Shown in pieces: positions 20,451 through 30,262 of a stretch of 64,000 nucleotides of DNA. Source of the DNA: Prorocentrum cordatum (taxonomy: Eukaryota > Sar > Dinophyceae > Prorocentrales > Prorocentraceae); NCBI GenBank assembly GCA_963575745.1, contig CAUYUJ010021170.1, positions 974,801 to 1,038,800 of the forward strand, given 5' to 3'. The translations under genes and the position numbers were made by a program. The stretch's first letter is position 1, and each line of letters opens with the position of its first letter. Under the pieces are notes generated by a model. That model was not told the DNA's origin. It was given only the letters and a program-made list of their open reading frames with translations, and searched no databases.

Positions 20451-23060
20451 CTACGCGAGCGAGCTGCCCACGCTAGAAGATTGGGGGGCGGGGAGAGGCG
20501 AGGGGCCTCCATCCGACCTGGACGAAATGAACAGAGATGAGGCGGCGGCGTCGGGACACATGAGCGACGGCGAGGCGAGCGCGGGGGAGAGAAGGAGAGG
20601 CGAGACAGCAGAGGGCAGCAGCAGGGAGGACTCGAGGGACGGAGCGGAGGGGGAAACGATGGGCGGAGACACGATGCTACAGTCGGGCACAAGTGAGTGG
20701 GACAGGCGGTGATGCGACGCAGTGGGAGGAGGAGCGGGCGGGGGGCAAGCAACGGCAGGAGCAGAGCTCAGGAGCGAAGGACAGGAGGGGGGAGGGCAGA
20801 GGAAAACGGCGCCAGGGGAGGCGACGGGCAAAGCTGGAGCCTGGGTGCAGGGCACGGGGCTGCAAGAGAGCGAAGGGAGAGGCGTGGCCAGGGTGGCCGT
20901 CGGAGGGGCGACGGACGAGCACGGGGGAAAAGAAACAGCATGCCGCTCATTTTCCGAAGCACACTCGGAGGGCAACGGTGGGAGCGTCATCGGAGCCGTC
21001 GGCGACACTGACGGGGAGCGCGACATCGGAGAGCGCGTGGAAATCGGAGAGGGGGATCGCACCGATCGTCGAGCCGCCACCAGGTTCACAGGATTTCGTC
21101 CGACACGTGGCGACTGCGAGCCCGAACACGACAACGGGACTTGCGATCTAACGCCGACGGACCAGCGTCCCGAATCACGGCAACGTTCTTGTGGCGACGG
21201 CGAGCCCGAACACGACAACGGGACTTGCATTCTAACGCCACTGGAGAGATGCTCCTCTTCGAGGCAGCGAGCACGTGGCGACGTGTAGCCCGAACACGAC
21301 AACGGGTCTTGCGATCTAACGCCTGGGCCCAGCTGGGGCGTCTCGAGGCATCCAGCATCTGGCGACAGTGAGCCCGAACACGACAACGGGACTTGCGATC
21401 TAACGCCGAAGGGAGGCGACGAGGCAAGCGAGCCCGTAGACGAGAGCGTCACTGGCGGGGACGGCGACACAGAAGCACAGGGCGAAATTGGGGCCGGCGG
21501 CGACAATGATGAGCAGGCGGCCGCCATCCGTGGAGTTCTCAACGCCGTCGGAGGAGATGGGGTCGCTCTCAGAGTTGAAGTGGAGCGCGTCAACGACGGG
21601 GGCGCGGAGGAAGGTGGGGAGAAAGTCGCCGAAGCCGAGGGAGAGCACGTAGCTGGCGGCGTCGCTGGAAGCTGAAGTGCATCATCAGCGTCGGAGTCCG
21701 ACGGGATCGTGGCGATGGCCGTGGAGACGGTGGCCGTGTCGCTGTCTGACGACGAAACGGCAGGGGTGAGCCGTGGAGACGACCCCGAGGATGGTGAAGA
21801 CGAAGAGCTGCGGATGAGGTAGTCCCGTCGGCCGAGCTGGTCGCGGTCGATCTCCGAGCACTTCAGCGGTGACGCAAGCTGCATCGAACGTACACCAGCG
21901 AGAGCGCAGCTGCGGAGGAGGGGCGGGGACAGGGGCCACACGGGCGCCAGCCTCGCTTCGTTGTACATGTTGCAGGCGGCCGCCATCGCCGAGAAGGTGG
22001 CCAGCGAGGGCTCAGACAAGCCCCATCTGGACATCCACGGGAGCGGGAACGGTCTCGCGAGAGCCTGTCGAAGGGCACGGTGCATGACGGGGCATCTCGC
22101 ATAGTGCCGCAACGAGTCGAGCTTGCCGAGACAACCAAAAACGCAATGCTTCTGCCCGTCAGGAGAGATGATACGGGCCGAAGTCATCCAGCCATCAGAC
22201 CAAGTGCGCAGGACTGCCATGGCCCACGAACACGGGCAGCGGGCGAGGACGCTCTTGCACACGCCCCAGTCGATGTGCGATAAGAGGCCCGCCGACCTGC
22301 CAGCGAACTTCCGCAGGCGCAGCACGAAGAGGTCAGTGATAGGCTTGTTCATCATCGCAAAGGCCCGCAGCGCTTCGTGAGCCGCCCTCTGAGGACGAGG
22401 ACGGGGACGGCCGCTCTCACGAAGTTCAGCCAGCGCAGCGACGGCAGCACGATCACCAAAGACGGCCAGAGGGCCAGGAGGAGGGGTGCCCGCGGCAGCC
22501 AGTTCCAGGTTCTCCACAAAGGCGGGGGCCAACCAGAAGGACGGGTACGGCTTGCCGGTCGCCAGCATGGACAGGGTGGCATCGTACGGGGCAGAGCTCG
22601 CGTGGTTCCTCAGCTGCTGGAGAAGCCTCTCCCAGCCAGGGAACGTGTGCAGCGCAGCCCGCGTGATGGTGGCGACCGCCAGGTGCCCCCACCGCGTGCA
22701 GCGCGGGCCGCCCCACTGAGCGATCTGCGTCCAGAAGTCGAGGGCGAAAGTGCCGAGCGGGATGCGGAACACCTGCGCGAGCGTCGACAACTCAGGCTGC
22801 AGCACGGACGCTGGTGGCCAGCAGAATTGGGCAACGTAAGATATGGTCGTGACGGCCCGAGTGTTGTACAGTGTAGCGGAAAGGCTGGCGGGAGTGGTTC
22901 CCCGCCCGATGGCTTGGGCCCTGAGACGCAATTTGGCGACGGGGTCAATCCACGAAGTGGACGGAACAACAGCAGGCCCCAGCCAGAGGCCCAGGTAGAG
23001 CAGCTTGGGAGCCACCTCGAACGAGCTCCACTCGGGGACCAGATGGGAGACCCAGTAGGA
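20451..23060 (-). pseudogene. LINE-2: C-terminal part of a LINE polyprotein
   Basis: A single open frame runs on the minus strand from the GGA array at 23066 to a stop at 20451. The first third resembles the post-RT region of dinoflagellate LINE proteins: LYLGLWLGP, then LSATLYNTRAV-TISYVAQFCWPP. A zinc-binding pattern HCVFGC-x6-LRHYARCP follows. The remaining 460 or so residues are Ser/Pro-rich with a 28-residue tandem repeat. No RT catalytic core is present, so it is a 5'-truncated copy or an N-terminally deleted one. The open frame extends on through the GGA array as poly-Pro/Ser, but that part is not believable protein. Whether the long Ser/Pro tail was ever translated is unclear. Confidence 0.65.
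21104..21420. repeat. 84-bp minisatellite, four copies
   Basis: The anchor CCCGAACACGACAACGGG starts at 21121, 21205, 21289 and 21373, exactly 84 bp apart each time. The period is a multiple of three and keeps the LINE-2 frame, giving a 28-residue peptide repeat around PLSCSG. Divergence between copies is mostly in the second half of the unit. Confidence 0.95.
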
Positions 23061-23065
23061 GACCC

Positions 23066-23390
23066 AGAGAGGAGGAGGAGGAGGAGGAGGAGGAGGAGGA
23101 GGAGGAGGAGGAGGAGGGAGGAGGAGGAGGAGGAGGAGGAGGAGGAGGAGGGAGGAGGAGGAGGGAGAGGAGGAGGAGGAGGAGGAGGAGGAGGAGGAGG
23201 AGGAGGAGGAGGAGGGGGAGGAGGGAGAGGAGGAGGGGGAGAAGGAGGAGGAGGAGGAGGAGGAGGAGGGGGAGGAGGAGGAGGAGGAGGAGGAGGAGGA
23301 GGAGGAGGAGGAGGAGGGGGGAGGAGGAGGAGGAGGAGGAGGAGGAGGAGGAGGAGGAGGAGGGGGAGGAGGGGGGAGGGGGAAGAGGAG
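23066..23390. repeat. (GGA)n array
   Basis: About 325 bp of GGA repeats with scattered G insertions between the truncated end of LINE-2 and unit U copy 2. Confidence 0.95.
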
Positions 23391-23800
23391 GGGGGAGGAT
23401 CGGAGGGAGGATCGGAGGGAGCGTCGCAGGGAATGCGCGGCACCCCGCCACCTGCGGAGACGAGAGCGACGAGGGGGGGGGGCGGGCGGGGCGCAGGGCA
23501 GGCGCGGGGGCGGGCCCAGCTCTGCGAGGGGGCGGCTCTCTTCGGTCAGGGCGTCTGCCATCGAGCTGCATCGCAGGCGCAGTCGTAGCATACAGTCGGG
23601 GCGTTGACCTAAGGAACCCTCAATAGGGAACGAGGCCCCTTGTTTCCATAAGTTAAGCTTCGATTTCCGATCGGAAACATAAGGAACACCTGAGACAAGC
23701 TGCGAAACAATTAAGGAACACGGAGCCCCTCCCCAATGAAAAGGGTTCCTTCTTCAGCGCCCCGACTGTAAGACTATAATCGAGTTGCCTCTGTCGAATA
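23391..23800. repeat. Duplicated unit U, copy 2, split by a MITE
   Basis: Aligns with 20077-20305. The match runs to 23592, is interrupted by the MITE at 23593-23768, and resumes at 23769 with AGACTATAATCGAGTTGCC. Confidence 0.85.
23593..23768. mobile_element. TA-flanked MITE, copy B
   Basis: A 176-bp element with ends CAGTCGGGGCG and CGCCCCGACTG, flanked by TA at 23591-23592 and 23769-23770. It has the same internal order as copy A, with about 30 bp extra. The paralogous empty site in unit U copy 1 (near 20280-20300) differs from the predicted pre-insertion sequence by one base at the TA. Confidence 0.9.
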
Positions 23801-24140
23801 ATCGTGTGCACGATTACTGAAATCCCTGGACTGCGTGGGGGGAGCGTGAGGTTCTCAGAGTGTTGAGGGTGCCCCGGGCGAAACTGACAGAAACATCGCG
23901 GATGACACAATCCACCACTGTGCCCCCTGGCACGTTGGAGCGTGCTAGAATGCAGAGTGCTTTCTGGTAGGGTGTCAGTTATCTTCTAAGGGACCCGCCC
24001 CCCTGATCACGCTGCCCTACATGCATCGTTCTGCCCCCCCGCCCCTCCCGAGGCCACAATCCGCAGCAAAATACAACAAGTTCGCGCTCCCGAGGCCTAA
24101 CTCCCTCGTGAACTGCGACAGGTGCGCGCTCCCGAGGCTG
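23800..24140. other. No gene recognised
   Basis: Unassigned sequence between unit U copy 2 and the next CCAAGA block. The words CGCTCCCGAGGC and CGACAGGTGCGCGCTCCCGAGGC make a short duplication near 24085-24135. Confidence 0.3.
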
Positions 24141-24262
24141 AGATGCCTCCAAGAATGCCCCAACGAAGCCCAGGACGGCGTCAGAAGGCCCCAAAACGTC
24201 CCAAGGGGGGCCCAGAGGGCCCCCTGGCTGCCTGACAGGAAGCCAAGACAACCACTAGACGG
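24140..24262. repeat. CCAAGA/GGCCC short-unit repeat, copy 3
   Basis: Diverged units such as CCAAGAATGCCCC, CCCAAAACGTCCC and GGCCCAGAGGGCCCC. Confidence 0.55.
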
Positions 24263-24339
24263 CCCAACCGCGTGCATTGAAGGCTCCTCAACTAGTGAGG
24301 ACGAAAGTGTCACATGTGACTGCCTTCCTCTTCCTCTTC

Positions 24340-24976
24340 TTCCTGCTCATCTTGCTTCTCCTGCTCCTCCGCGTCCTCCTCATCATCATCCTTCACTATT
24401 GCTCCTGCTCCTGCGCGTCTTGCTCATCACCATCCTTCACATCATCGTCATCATCATCATCCTCCTGCTCACATGAATCATCCTCCTCATCATCCTCATC
24501 CTCCTCGTCACCATCACCACCACAATCATCATCATCGTAATCATCACCAGCATCATCACCCTCATCAGCATAAGCGTCATCATCAGCACCATCAACAACA
24601 GCATCATCAGCATCACCATCACCATCATCATCACCACCGCCATCATCATCACCATCATGATAAATATAAGCACGAACATCATCACCATCATCAGCATCAT
24701 CACCGTCAGCATCATCAGCATCATCATCGTCAACAGCATCATCGTCACCGACAGCATCAACAGCATCATCATCCTCATCAGCGGCATCCGCATCAGTATC
24801 AGCATCATCACCAACACCATCAGTATCATCAACATCATCACCACCATCAGCATCCACACCATCAGCATCATCATCAGCGTCAGTATCGTCATCATCGTCA
24901 TCATCAGCATTGCTATCGCCATCATCATCGCCAGCACCATCACCATCATCATCATCATCACCATCAGCATCATGTT

Positions 24977-25029
<53 letters not shown>

Positions 25030-25045
25030 GCCTCGCCATCATCAA
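24340..25045. repeat. (CTC)n passing into (CATCAT/CACCAT)n
   Basis: About 700 bp of trinucleotide repeat, CTC-rich at first and then CAT/CAC. Poly-His, poly-Ile/Ser and, on the minus strand, poly-Asp and poly-Met frames all stay open, so no frame is a credible gene. Confidence 0.95.
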
Positions 25046-25220
25046 CACCATCCTTATCCTCATCCTCATGGCTCCCCCATACCTAGAACCACGCGCTGTC
25101 AGACAAGGCGGCCTCCCGTGCCCCCTTGAACAACCGCCACCCGGAATGCTGGGCTGTCGCGCTGGCGGGACTTGCCGCAGGCAGCTGGATCATGGCCTCT
25201 GAGCTCTGCACCCTCCAAAG

Positions 25221-25248
25221 GTACGCATGCAAATCTATGCATGCGTAC
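25221..25248. other. Perfect 11-bp inverted repeat
   Basis: GTACGCATGCA and TGCATGCGTAC are separated by six bases. A short hairpin or protein-binding palindrome is possible. No context supports a function. Confidence 0.5.
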
Positions 25249-25291
25249 ACCTATACGACCCCCCTTCGTGTGATACGGAGATTCGGATGGG

Positions 25292-25990
25292 GGGGAACTC
25301 ATGTCTCACTCGATCGATATGACTATCTATCTCGCTATCGATCTCAATATCGACCTCGCTGTCAACCTCACTGGCGATCTCACAACCGACCTAACTATCG
25401 ATAGCATTATCGATATCAATGCCGATCTGATTATCGATCTCACGACGAGACACCGACGGCCGACGGGACACCGAGGGGACACCACTACCGATCTCACTCG
25501 ATCGATCTCAATATCGATCGCAATACCCGTTTCACTTCGATCTCACTATCGACCTCACATTCCATTGCACACTCGATCACACTATCGATCTCACTATCGA
25601 TCTCACGATCGATTTCACTCTCGATCTTACTATCGACATTCCTATCGATCACAAAATCGACCTCACTAATTACCGATATCACTACCAATCTCGCTGTGGA
25701 CCTCACTATCGATCGCGCAATCGAACTCACTCTCGATGTGACTATCGATCTCGTTATCGATCAACATATCGATCTCACGACGGGGCACCGACGGGGCACC
25801 GACGGGACATCACCACCGGTTCCACTCGTTCGATCTCACGATCGATCTCCCTATCGATCGCACTGCCAACGTCACCATCGATCTCATGATCGATCTACTA
25901 TAGATCTTACGATCGATCTAACTATCGCTCTCTCTATCGATCTCACTATCGATCTCACCGACGGGACAGCGACGGGACACCGACGGCACA
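25292..25990. repeat. TATCGATCTCAC 12-bp tandem array
   Basis: About 700 bp of degenerate 12-bp units (TATCGATCTCAC, TATCGACCTCAC and similar), interrupted three times by a CGACGGGACACCGA block near 25445, 25780 and 25960. Open frames read as repeating Ile-Asp-Leu-Thr and are artefacts of the array. ClaI-type ATCGAT sites recur throughout. Confidence 0.95.
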
Positions 25991-25999
25991 CAGGCAGGA

Positions 26000-27062
26000 C
26001 ACCCGCGGGACCCCTCCGGCCACCGCTGGCCAACCAGGGAGGCGGGGCGGTCTTTTTGCCCGGCGGCGCCCTGTCCGGAGGAGGAGTCGCTCCTCTGGCC
26101 CGCCCACGCAGCTCCGCCTCGCCCGCACGCACGGCACGAACACGACACCGAAACCTAGTTCCCCGTGGGGCGCTGTCCGTTTCACTGCGATCTGACTCCC
26201 TCGCCTTCTTTTTGAAAATCTTATACACATAAGTATGAAGGGGCCCTGGGACACACAAATAAATACACACAAATAGAAAGATTCCCATATGTTCCCATAT
26301 TTTCTGGGTTTCTGTTTTCCCCCCCACTTCCCAGATTTTCCCATATTTTCTTAGGAATCGACGAATAATTGTCTGTGTGTTTTTTCCCATCCTGAAAGTC
26401 TGCACATCGATAGCTACACGTACACCTGTGCAGATATCAGCGACAGCTGTGTCTCCATGTCTCTCCTTTTCGCTGCTCGCTGCCTCTCTCTCTCTCCCTC
26501 CCTCTCTCTCTCTCTCTCTCCCTCTCTCCCTCTCTCCCTCCCTCTCTCATGGAATTCCTTATTTGCGAGAAATCAACTATACATATGTGTTGCTTCTTGG
26601 GCTGCCTATAACCGCGTGGCGTAACAGAGTGCTGCCTGAAAACCGCGGTGTCTCAGCGACAACTCCGTCACACAGCCAGTTGGGCAGAAGAGATGACGGA
26701 GCCTCACGCGTTACGCACATTAGAACTATCAGCGACAGCTCTGTGTCTCACAGCCAGTTGGGCAAAGGAGAGCGCAAAGCCGCACGTTGCAAATAGAATA
26801 CTCCAGAAGTTCCGCCTGTTTGTGCGGCTTCTTCTCTTCGCTGTGGCCCAGCGCTCGCCGCGATTGATTCGCGCGAACGCCGAGCTCAAGACACGATCGC
26901 ATGTGCAGCTCAAGATCTGACCAAAGCTGCACCTGTTCGTGCCGCTCCAAATTGCATTTCCAGATCCTACCCGCTGGCCCCTTCACAAACAAACGTACGC
27001 AGTTAAGTTGGTCAAGAGGTTTGCAAGATTACAGCTTGGTTGGACGGTCACTAGGAAAAACG
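26000..27062. other. No gene recognised; CT repeat and short duplication
   Basis: A CT-rich microsatellite lies at about 26480-26550. The phrase TCAGCGACA-CTC-GT followed by CACAGCCAGTTGGGCA occurs near 26655 and again near 26728, a short duplication. This region is downstream of the dioxygenase-methyltransferase stop codon and may include its 3' untranslated region. Confidence 0.4.
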
Positions 27063-28928
27063 TTAGTCGGAAGCCCGCCTGCGCATTTCGAGGTAGAAAT
27101 AGCCCTTCTCTGCAGCGAGTTGGGCGTCCGTCCAGTAGGTCTTAGCCACTTCCGAAGAGATCGTGCTGCTGGCGACGGCTTGCAGATCGCCAATGAGTTC
27201 AAGTCCGGCAGCATATGACTCAGCAAGAAATCGTGACAGGGTTGCCTGGCCGCCAGTTGACTCCCGTACACCAATAAGACATATGAGTTTGCCATGTGGT
27301 GCGAGCAATGCTTTTGCTGCCCGCGGCAAAGTGATGGCACCAGTGGTCGTGTACAAAGGGTCGGAGGAGATAACTACGTCCGTGGCGCCGAAGCGGAGTA
27401 GCGAACAAGTCGTGGCGCGCGTAGGATGCTCCCAGTCGAGCGACGTGAACGCAATGCTGCCACCTGCATCGCAGATGGCTGCTGCATTCGCTGCGGCAGT
27501 GATGGCCACCAGCCGCATGCAGCCTGCGTCTCGGTCTGTTAGCACGACAGAAGCACCGCAGGCTGCTGCCACGACACCTGCCAGGCCACAGCCGCAGCCG
27601 AGCTCCACGACGCTGCATCCCTTTAGGGCTCCCGGCGCCTTCGCGAGCTCAGCTCCTAGCAGCAGGGCGCTGGACCACACCCGCAGGCCAGTGCAGCCCG
27701 TGGACACCGCCGCGCTGCGTTGCGCAACGAGCACATCTGGTATGAGCCCATCGACCCGAAACGGCCGAATCTCTTGCGCGTGCTCGTCCTCGGTGGGCAG
27801 TGCTCTCTGGCACAGCTCCAGGGACACGCCCGGGAAGCCAGGGTACCAATGCGAATAGGAGAGCAGGGCCTTGGCGGCGTAGCTGAGCCTCCTCGACAAC
27901 CCAACCGTCCTCACGCCGTGCCTAGCAATTGGCGGTGGGCCCGTGCTCGAGCCGACGACCGGGCCTGAACCAAACGCCGACCGTACGGCTGCCTTGTTGC
28001 GGAAGGTGGCCGCCACGGAAATCCTCGGGTCCAGCTCGCCGACTTTGCACTCGCCGCCCCAATGGATTAGGGAGGGCGTCCAGGTGCACACGGCTCCGGA
28101 GGGTGCCTGCATCACGACCTGTTGCGACGGCAGATCCTCCAAGAAGCTGAGGCCCTTCTCGTTATCCATGTGATAGGGATGTCTAGGGCTGTAGAAGTAG
28201 TCGTCGTGCTCGATCGGAATGACGTGCATGCAGCCGTTACTCGAGGTCGCACCTGTTGAATTGATACTTACCCATGCGTTCAGGCTATCTGAATCCCCCT
28301 TGTCGTTGTGGCAGGCGCTGTAGGTCATGTCACGATGGCTGGCGCCAAAGTTGGCTCCGACGTATCCCGAAGCATTGCCTCCCTCGGGGGCACGCAGGGA
28401 CCAGCAGTTCAGGTCGGGTTCCATGAAGCAGCCTTCGCCCAGGAGTTCCTCGAAGATGTCAAACAGCGGGTATACCACGTGCAACCACAGCTCGTCGTAG
28501 ACGAAAATGAAGCACGGCGGCCATCCATGCGCACGAAGGTTGTGGATTGTCTGCACAAGAGCGGCGAGGACCGCAGCGGATTCAGCCTCTGAGGCTGTTC
28601 CTCTTCCACCCTGCAACAAATGGGCAGAATCCAGCACCGCAAATCCGCGCTCTCGCAATTGCACCACCTGCGCGGCGTTGATGGGCTCTGGTGAGAACTT
28701 CCCCTGGAGCTTGGTAAGCTGGTCGGTAAGATCGTCGCTGACGTGCAGGCCCGCGGAAATGCCCTCCCAGAACTGGCGGTCTGGATAAGTACCGGCGTCG
28801 GCCTCCTCAAAGTACAGGCCTTGGAAGAACAGGAGGATATCCATCGTTTTTGTCAGAACCTCGTCACTCATGGGGATGCCATGGACCTTCAAGTACTGCT
28901 CCTGCTGGCGGCGCAAATTGTCCTTCAT
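27063..28928 (-). CDS. Fused 2-OG dioxygenase (PhyH-like) and METTL21-type methyltransferase
   Basis: One uninterrupted 621-residue reading frame. The N-terminal half (about 1-320) looks like a phytanoyl-CoA dioxygenase-family 2-oxoglutarate/Fe(II) oxygenase. Iron ligands H198-x-D200 (in SHRDMTYS) and H290 (IHWGG) and a 2-OG-binding Arg at about 302 (DPRIS) are all present. The C-terminal half (about 395-621) is a seven-beta-strand methyltransferase. Its SAM loop is ELGCGCGLAG at about 442, the acidic strand is VVLTDRD, and the DPLY motif (523-526) matches the D-x-x-Y of METTL21/FAM86 protein-lysine methyltransferases. I use the ATG at 28928, the first in-frame ATG after a TGA. No intron is needed, which is unusual next to the other host genes and suggests an mRNA-derived copy. 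Substrates cannot be deduced. Confidence 0.85.
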   Translation of the reverse strand: MKDNLRRQQEQYLKVHGIPMSDEVLTKTMDILLFFQGLYFEEADAGTYPDRQFWEGISAGLHVSDDLTDQLTKLQGKFSPEPINAAQVVQLRERGFAVLDSAHLLQGGRGTASEAESAAVLAALVQTIHNLRAHGWPPCFIFVYDELWLHVVYPLFDIFEELLGEGCFMEPDLNCWSLRAPEGGNASGYVGANFGASHRDMTYSACHNDKGDSDSLNAWVSINSTGATSSNGCMHVIPIEHDDYFYSPRHPYHMDNEKGLSFLEDLPSQQVVMQAPSGAVCTWTPSLIHWGGECKVGELDPRISVAATFRNKAAVRSAFGSGPVVGSSTGPPPIARHGVRTVGLSRRLSYAAKALLSYSHWYPGFPGVSLELCQRALPTEDEHAQEIRPFRVDGLIPDVLVAQRSAAVSTGCTGLRVWSSALLLGAELAKAPGALKGCSVVELGCGCGLAGVVAAACGASVVLTDRDAGCMRLVAITAAANAAAICDAGGSIAFTSLDWEHPTRATTCSLLRFGATDVVISSDPLYTTTGAITLPRAAKALLAPHGKLICLIGVRESTGGQATLSRFLAESYAAGLELIGDLQAVASSTISSEVAKTYWTDAQLAAEKGYFYLEMRRRASD

Positions 28929-29490
28929 GTCAGCTCGCGGCACTCAGCACGGAGCGCGAGGCAAGGACCAGCACGAACCATGTCAGAGGGCGGCACCTGT
29001 CCTGACCCGGCCGAAAACAGCTTAGCCACAATGGCAACATATAGAAGGAATAACCACTGTGGAACGAGACCCTGCCTAGGACATTCAAATTGTATCCGCC
29101 ACCGCGCTTGCAGCGGTGTGTGTCGGGCCCTCTTGCTCCTTGCCCTTCGTTCGAACTGGGTGGGAAGTGGCCTTCCCAAGGGGGGTGTTGTTTTTCGAGC
29201 CGCCCTCACCCCCTCACCCCAATAATACTAACAGTGCTCGACCAAACCCCAATAGACTCCGACGGTGGTTGAATCCAACTCTAATGTAATCCTACTATAG
29301 TCGGGCTCAGTTTAACTTTTATGTACGCAATCCTACGATCCGCCACCGTTCCGCTGGGAACGGAGTGTGCGTGTCCTCAGATCCTCTCACTACCCCTCTC
29401 AGCCTCAGTACTCACTCCTTAGGAGTTCTGTAAAAAAGGGTTCGGAGCCCCTCGGCCCAAATCTCTTCAGGGGGCCCGCAGTTCCTCCGC
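28929..29490. other. Upstream region of the fusion gene; satellite traces
   Basis: No gene seen. A diverged satellite unit (ACTCTAATGTAATCCTAC) lies near 29278, related to repeats at 30.1-30.25 and 33.03-33.11 kb. No canonical spliced-leader relic was found upstream of the ATG. Confidence 0.4.
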
Positions 29491-29499
29491 GTTTTGTCG

Positions 29500-30045
29500 C
29501 ATGACCGTTTCGAGCCCAAGAGGGGCCCAAGACGGTCCAAGAGGGCCCGAGTCGCCGAACGATCGCTCCACGACGCCCAAGGTGGCCCCCAGACGGCCCA
29601 AGAGGCCTTCGAGGCGCCCAAAGAGGCCTCCCAGAGGCCTCCCAAGAGGGCCACAAGAGGCAAACATCATTGATTTGCGTCAGGTGTTTGGCGGATGTGG
29701 GCGTTCTCGACCCCTCGGCTCGCCGACGCTCCCAGACGGCTGTAGAGGCCCCCAAGACCCCAAGACTGCCCAAGAGGCCTCCAAGAGGGCCCCCCAACGA
29801 CCCAAGAGGCCCCCAGACAGCCCAAGAGGCGCCCAAGAGGCGCCCAAGACGGCCCAAGAGGGCCATAAGACGGCCCCAAAAGGGGCAAGGCCCCAGGACC
29901 CCCCCAAGAAGAGGCCCCCAAGATGTCCCCAAGAAACCCAAAAGAGGCCTCAGGAGGCCCCCAAACGGCACCCAAGAGGCGTCGAAACTGCCTCCAAGAG
30001 GCCCCAGAGAAGCCTCCCACGAGATCCGAGCGAACGTCCATTAGG
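29500..30045. repeat. CCAAGA/GGCCC short-unit repeat, copy 4 (largest)
   Basis: About 550 bp of imperfect 10-13 bp units, clearest at 29800-29900 (CCCAAGAGGCG repeated). A non-repeat island of about 80 bp sits at 29665-29745. On the minus strand it reads as Gly/Leu/Trp-rich peptide (LLGASWAVWGPLG). I treat such frames as repeat translation. Confidence 0.85.
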
Positions 30046-30109
30046 CCTCATACCCAAAACTCAGGCACGGTGGCGGAATGGACCGAAGACCATTAGATAG
30101 CCAGAACCA

Positions 30110-30253
30110 GGTCTACTTGAATTATACGAAGGCTCGGTCCAGCTCTAACATAAATCCTATTAGAGCTGAATCCGAGTGAAATAGCATTCGAGTCGGGCTC
30201 GATGCAGCCCTAATGCAGTCCCACTATATCTGGATCCAGCTCCAGTTGGATCC
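30110..30253. repeat. Degenerate satellite (GCTCTAAYRTAATCCTA), left block
   Basis: Loose repeats of about 35 bp with words GCTCTAACATAAATCCTA and GCCCTAATGCAGTCCCAC. It is split from the block at 33033 by LINE-3. Confidence 0.6.
30241..30253. repeat. LINE-3 target-site duplication, left copy
   Basis: TCCAGTTGGATCC, identical to 33020-33032 on the other side of LINE-3. Confidence 0.7.
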
Positions 30254-30262
30254 AGTCCATCG

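Noticed and set aside
21104-21420. CRISPR-like spacing of a conserved word
   Set aside because: Spacers are themselves diverged repeats, the period is coding-frame length, and the context is a eukaryotic LINE.
23061-23591. N-terminal 170 or so codons of the 1,046-codon minus-strand frame
   Set aside because: It translates the GGA array and unit U; only the part below about 23060 resembles a LINE protein.
24470-25045. Histidine-, methionine- and aspartate-rich open frames
   Set aside because: All frames of a CAT/ATC trinucleotide array are open; none has non-repeat sequence.
28929-28943. GTG start five codons upstream of the dioxygenase-methyltransferase ATG
   Set aside because: Eukaryotic initiation at GTG is unlikely and an in-frame ATG follows at 28928.
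29405-30100. Gly/Leu/Trp-rich minus-strand and Pro/Arg-rich plus-strand proteins
   Set aside because: They are translations of the CCAAGA/GGCCC repeat, which occurs at several loci in different frames.
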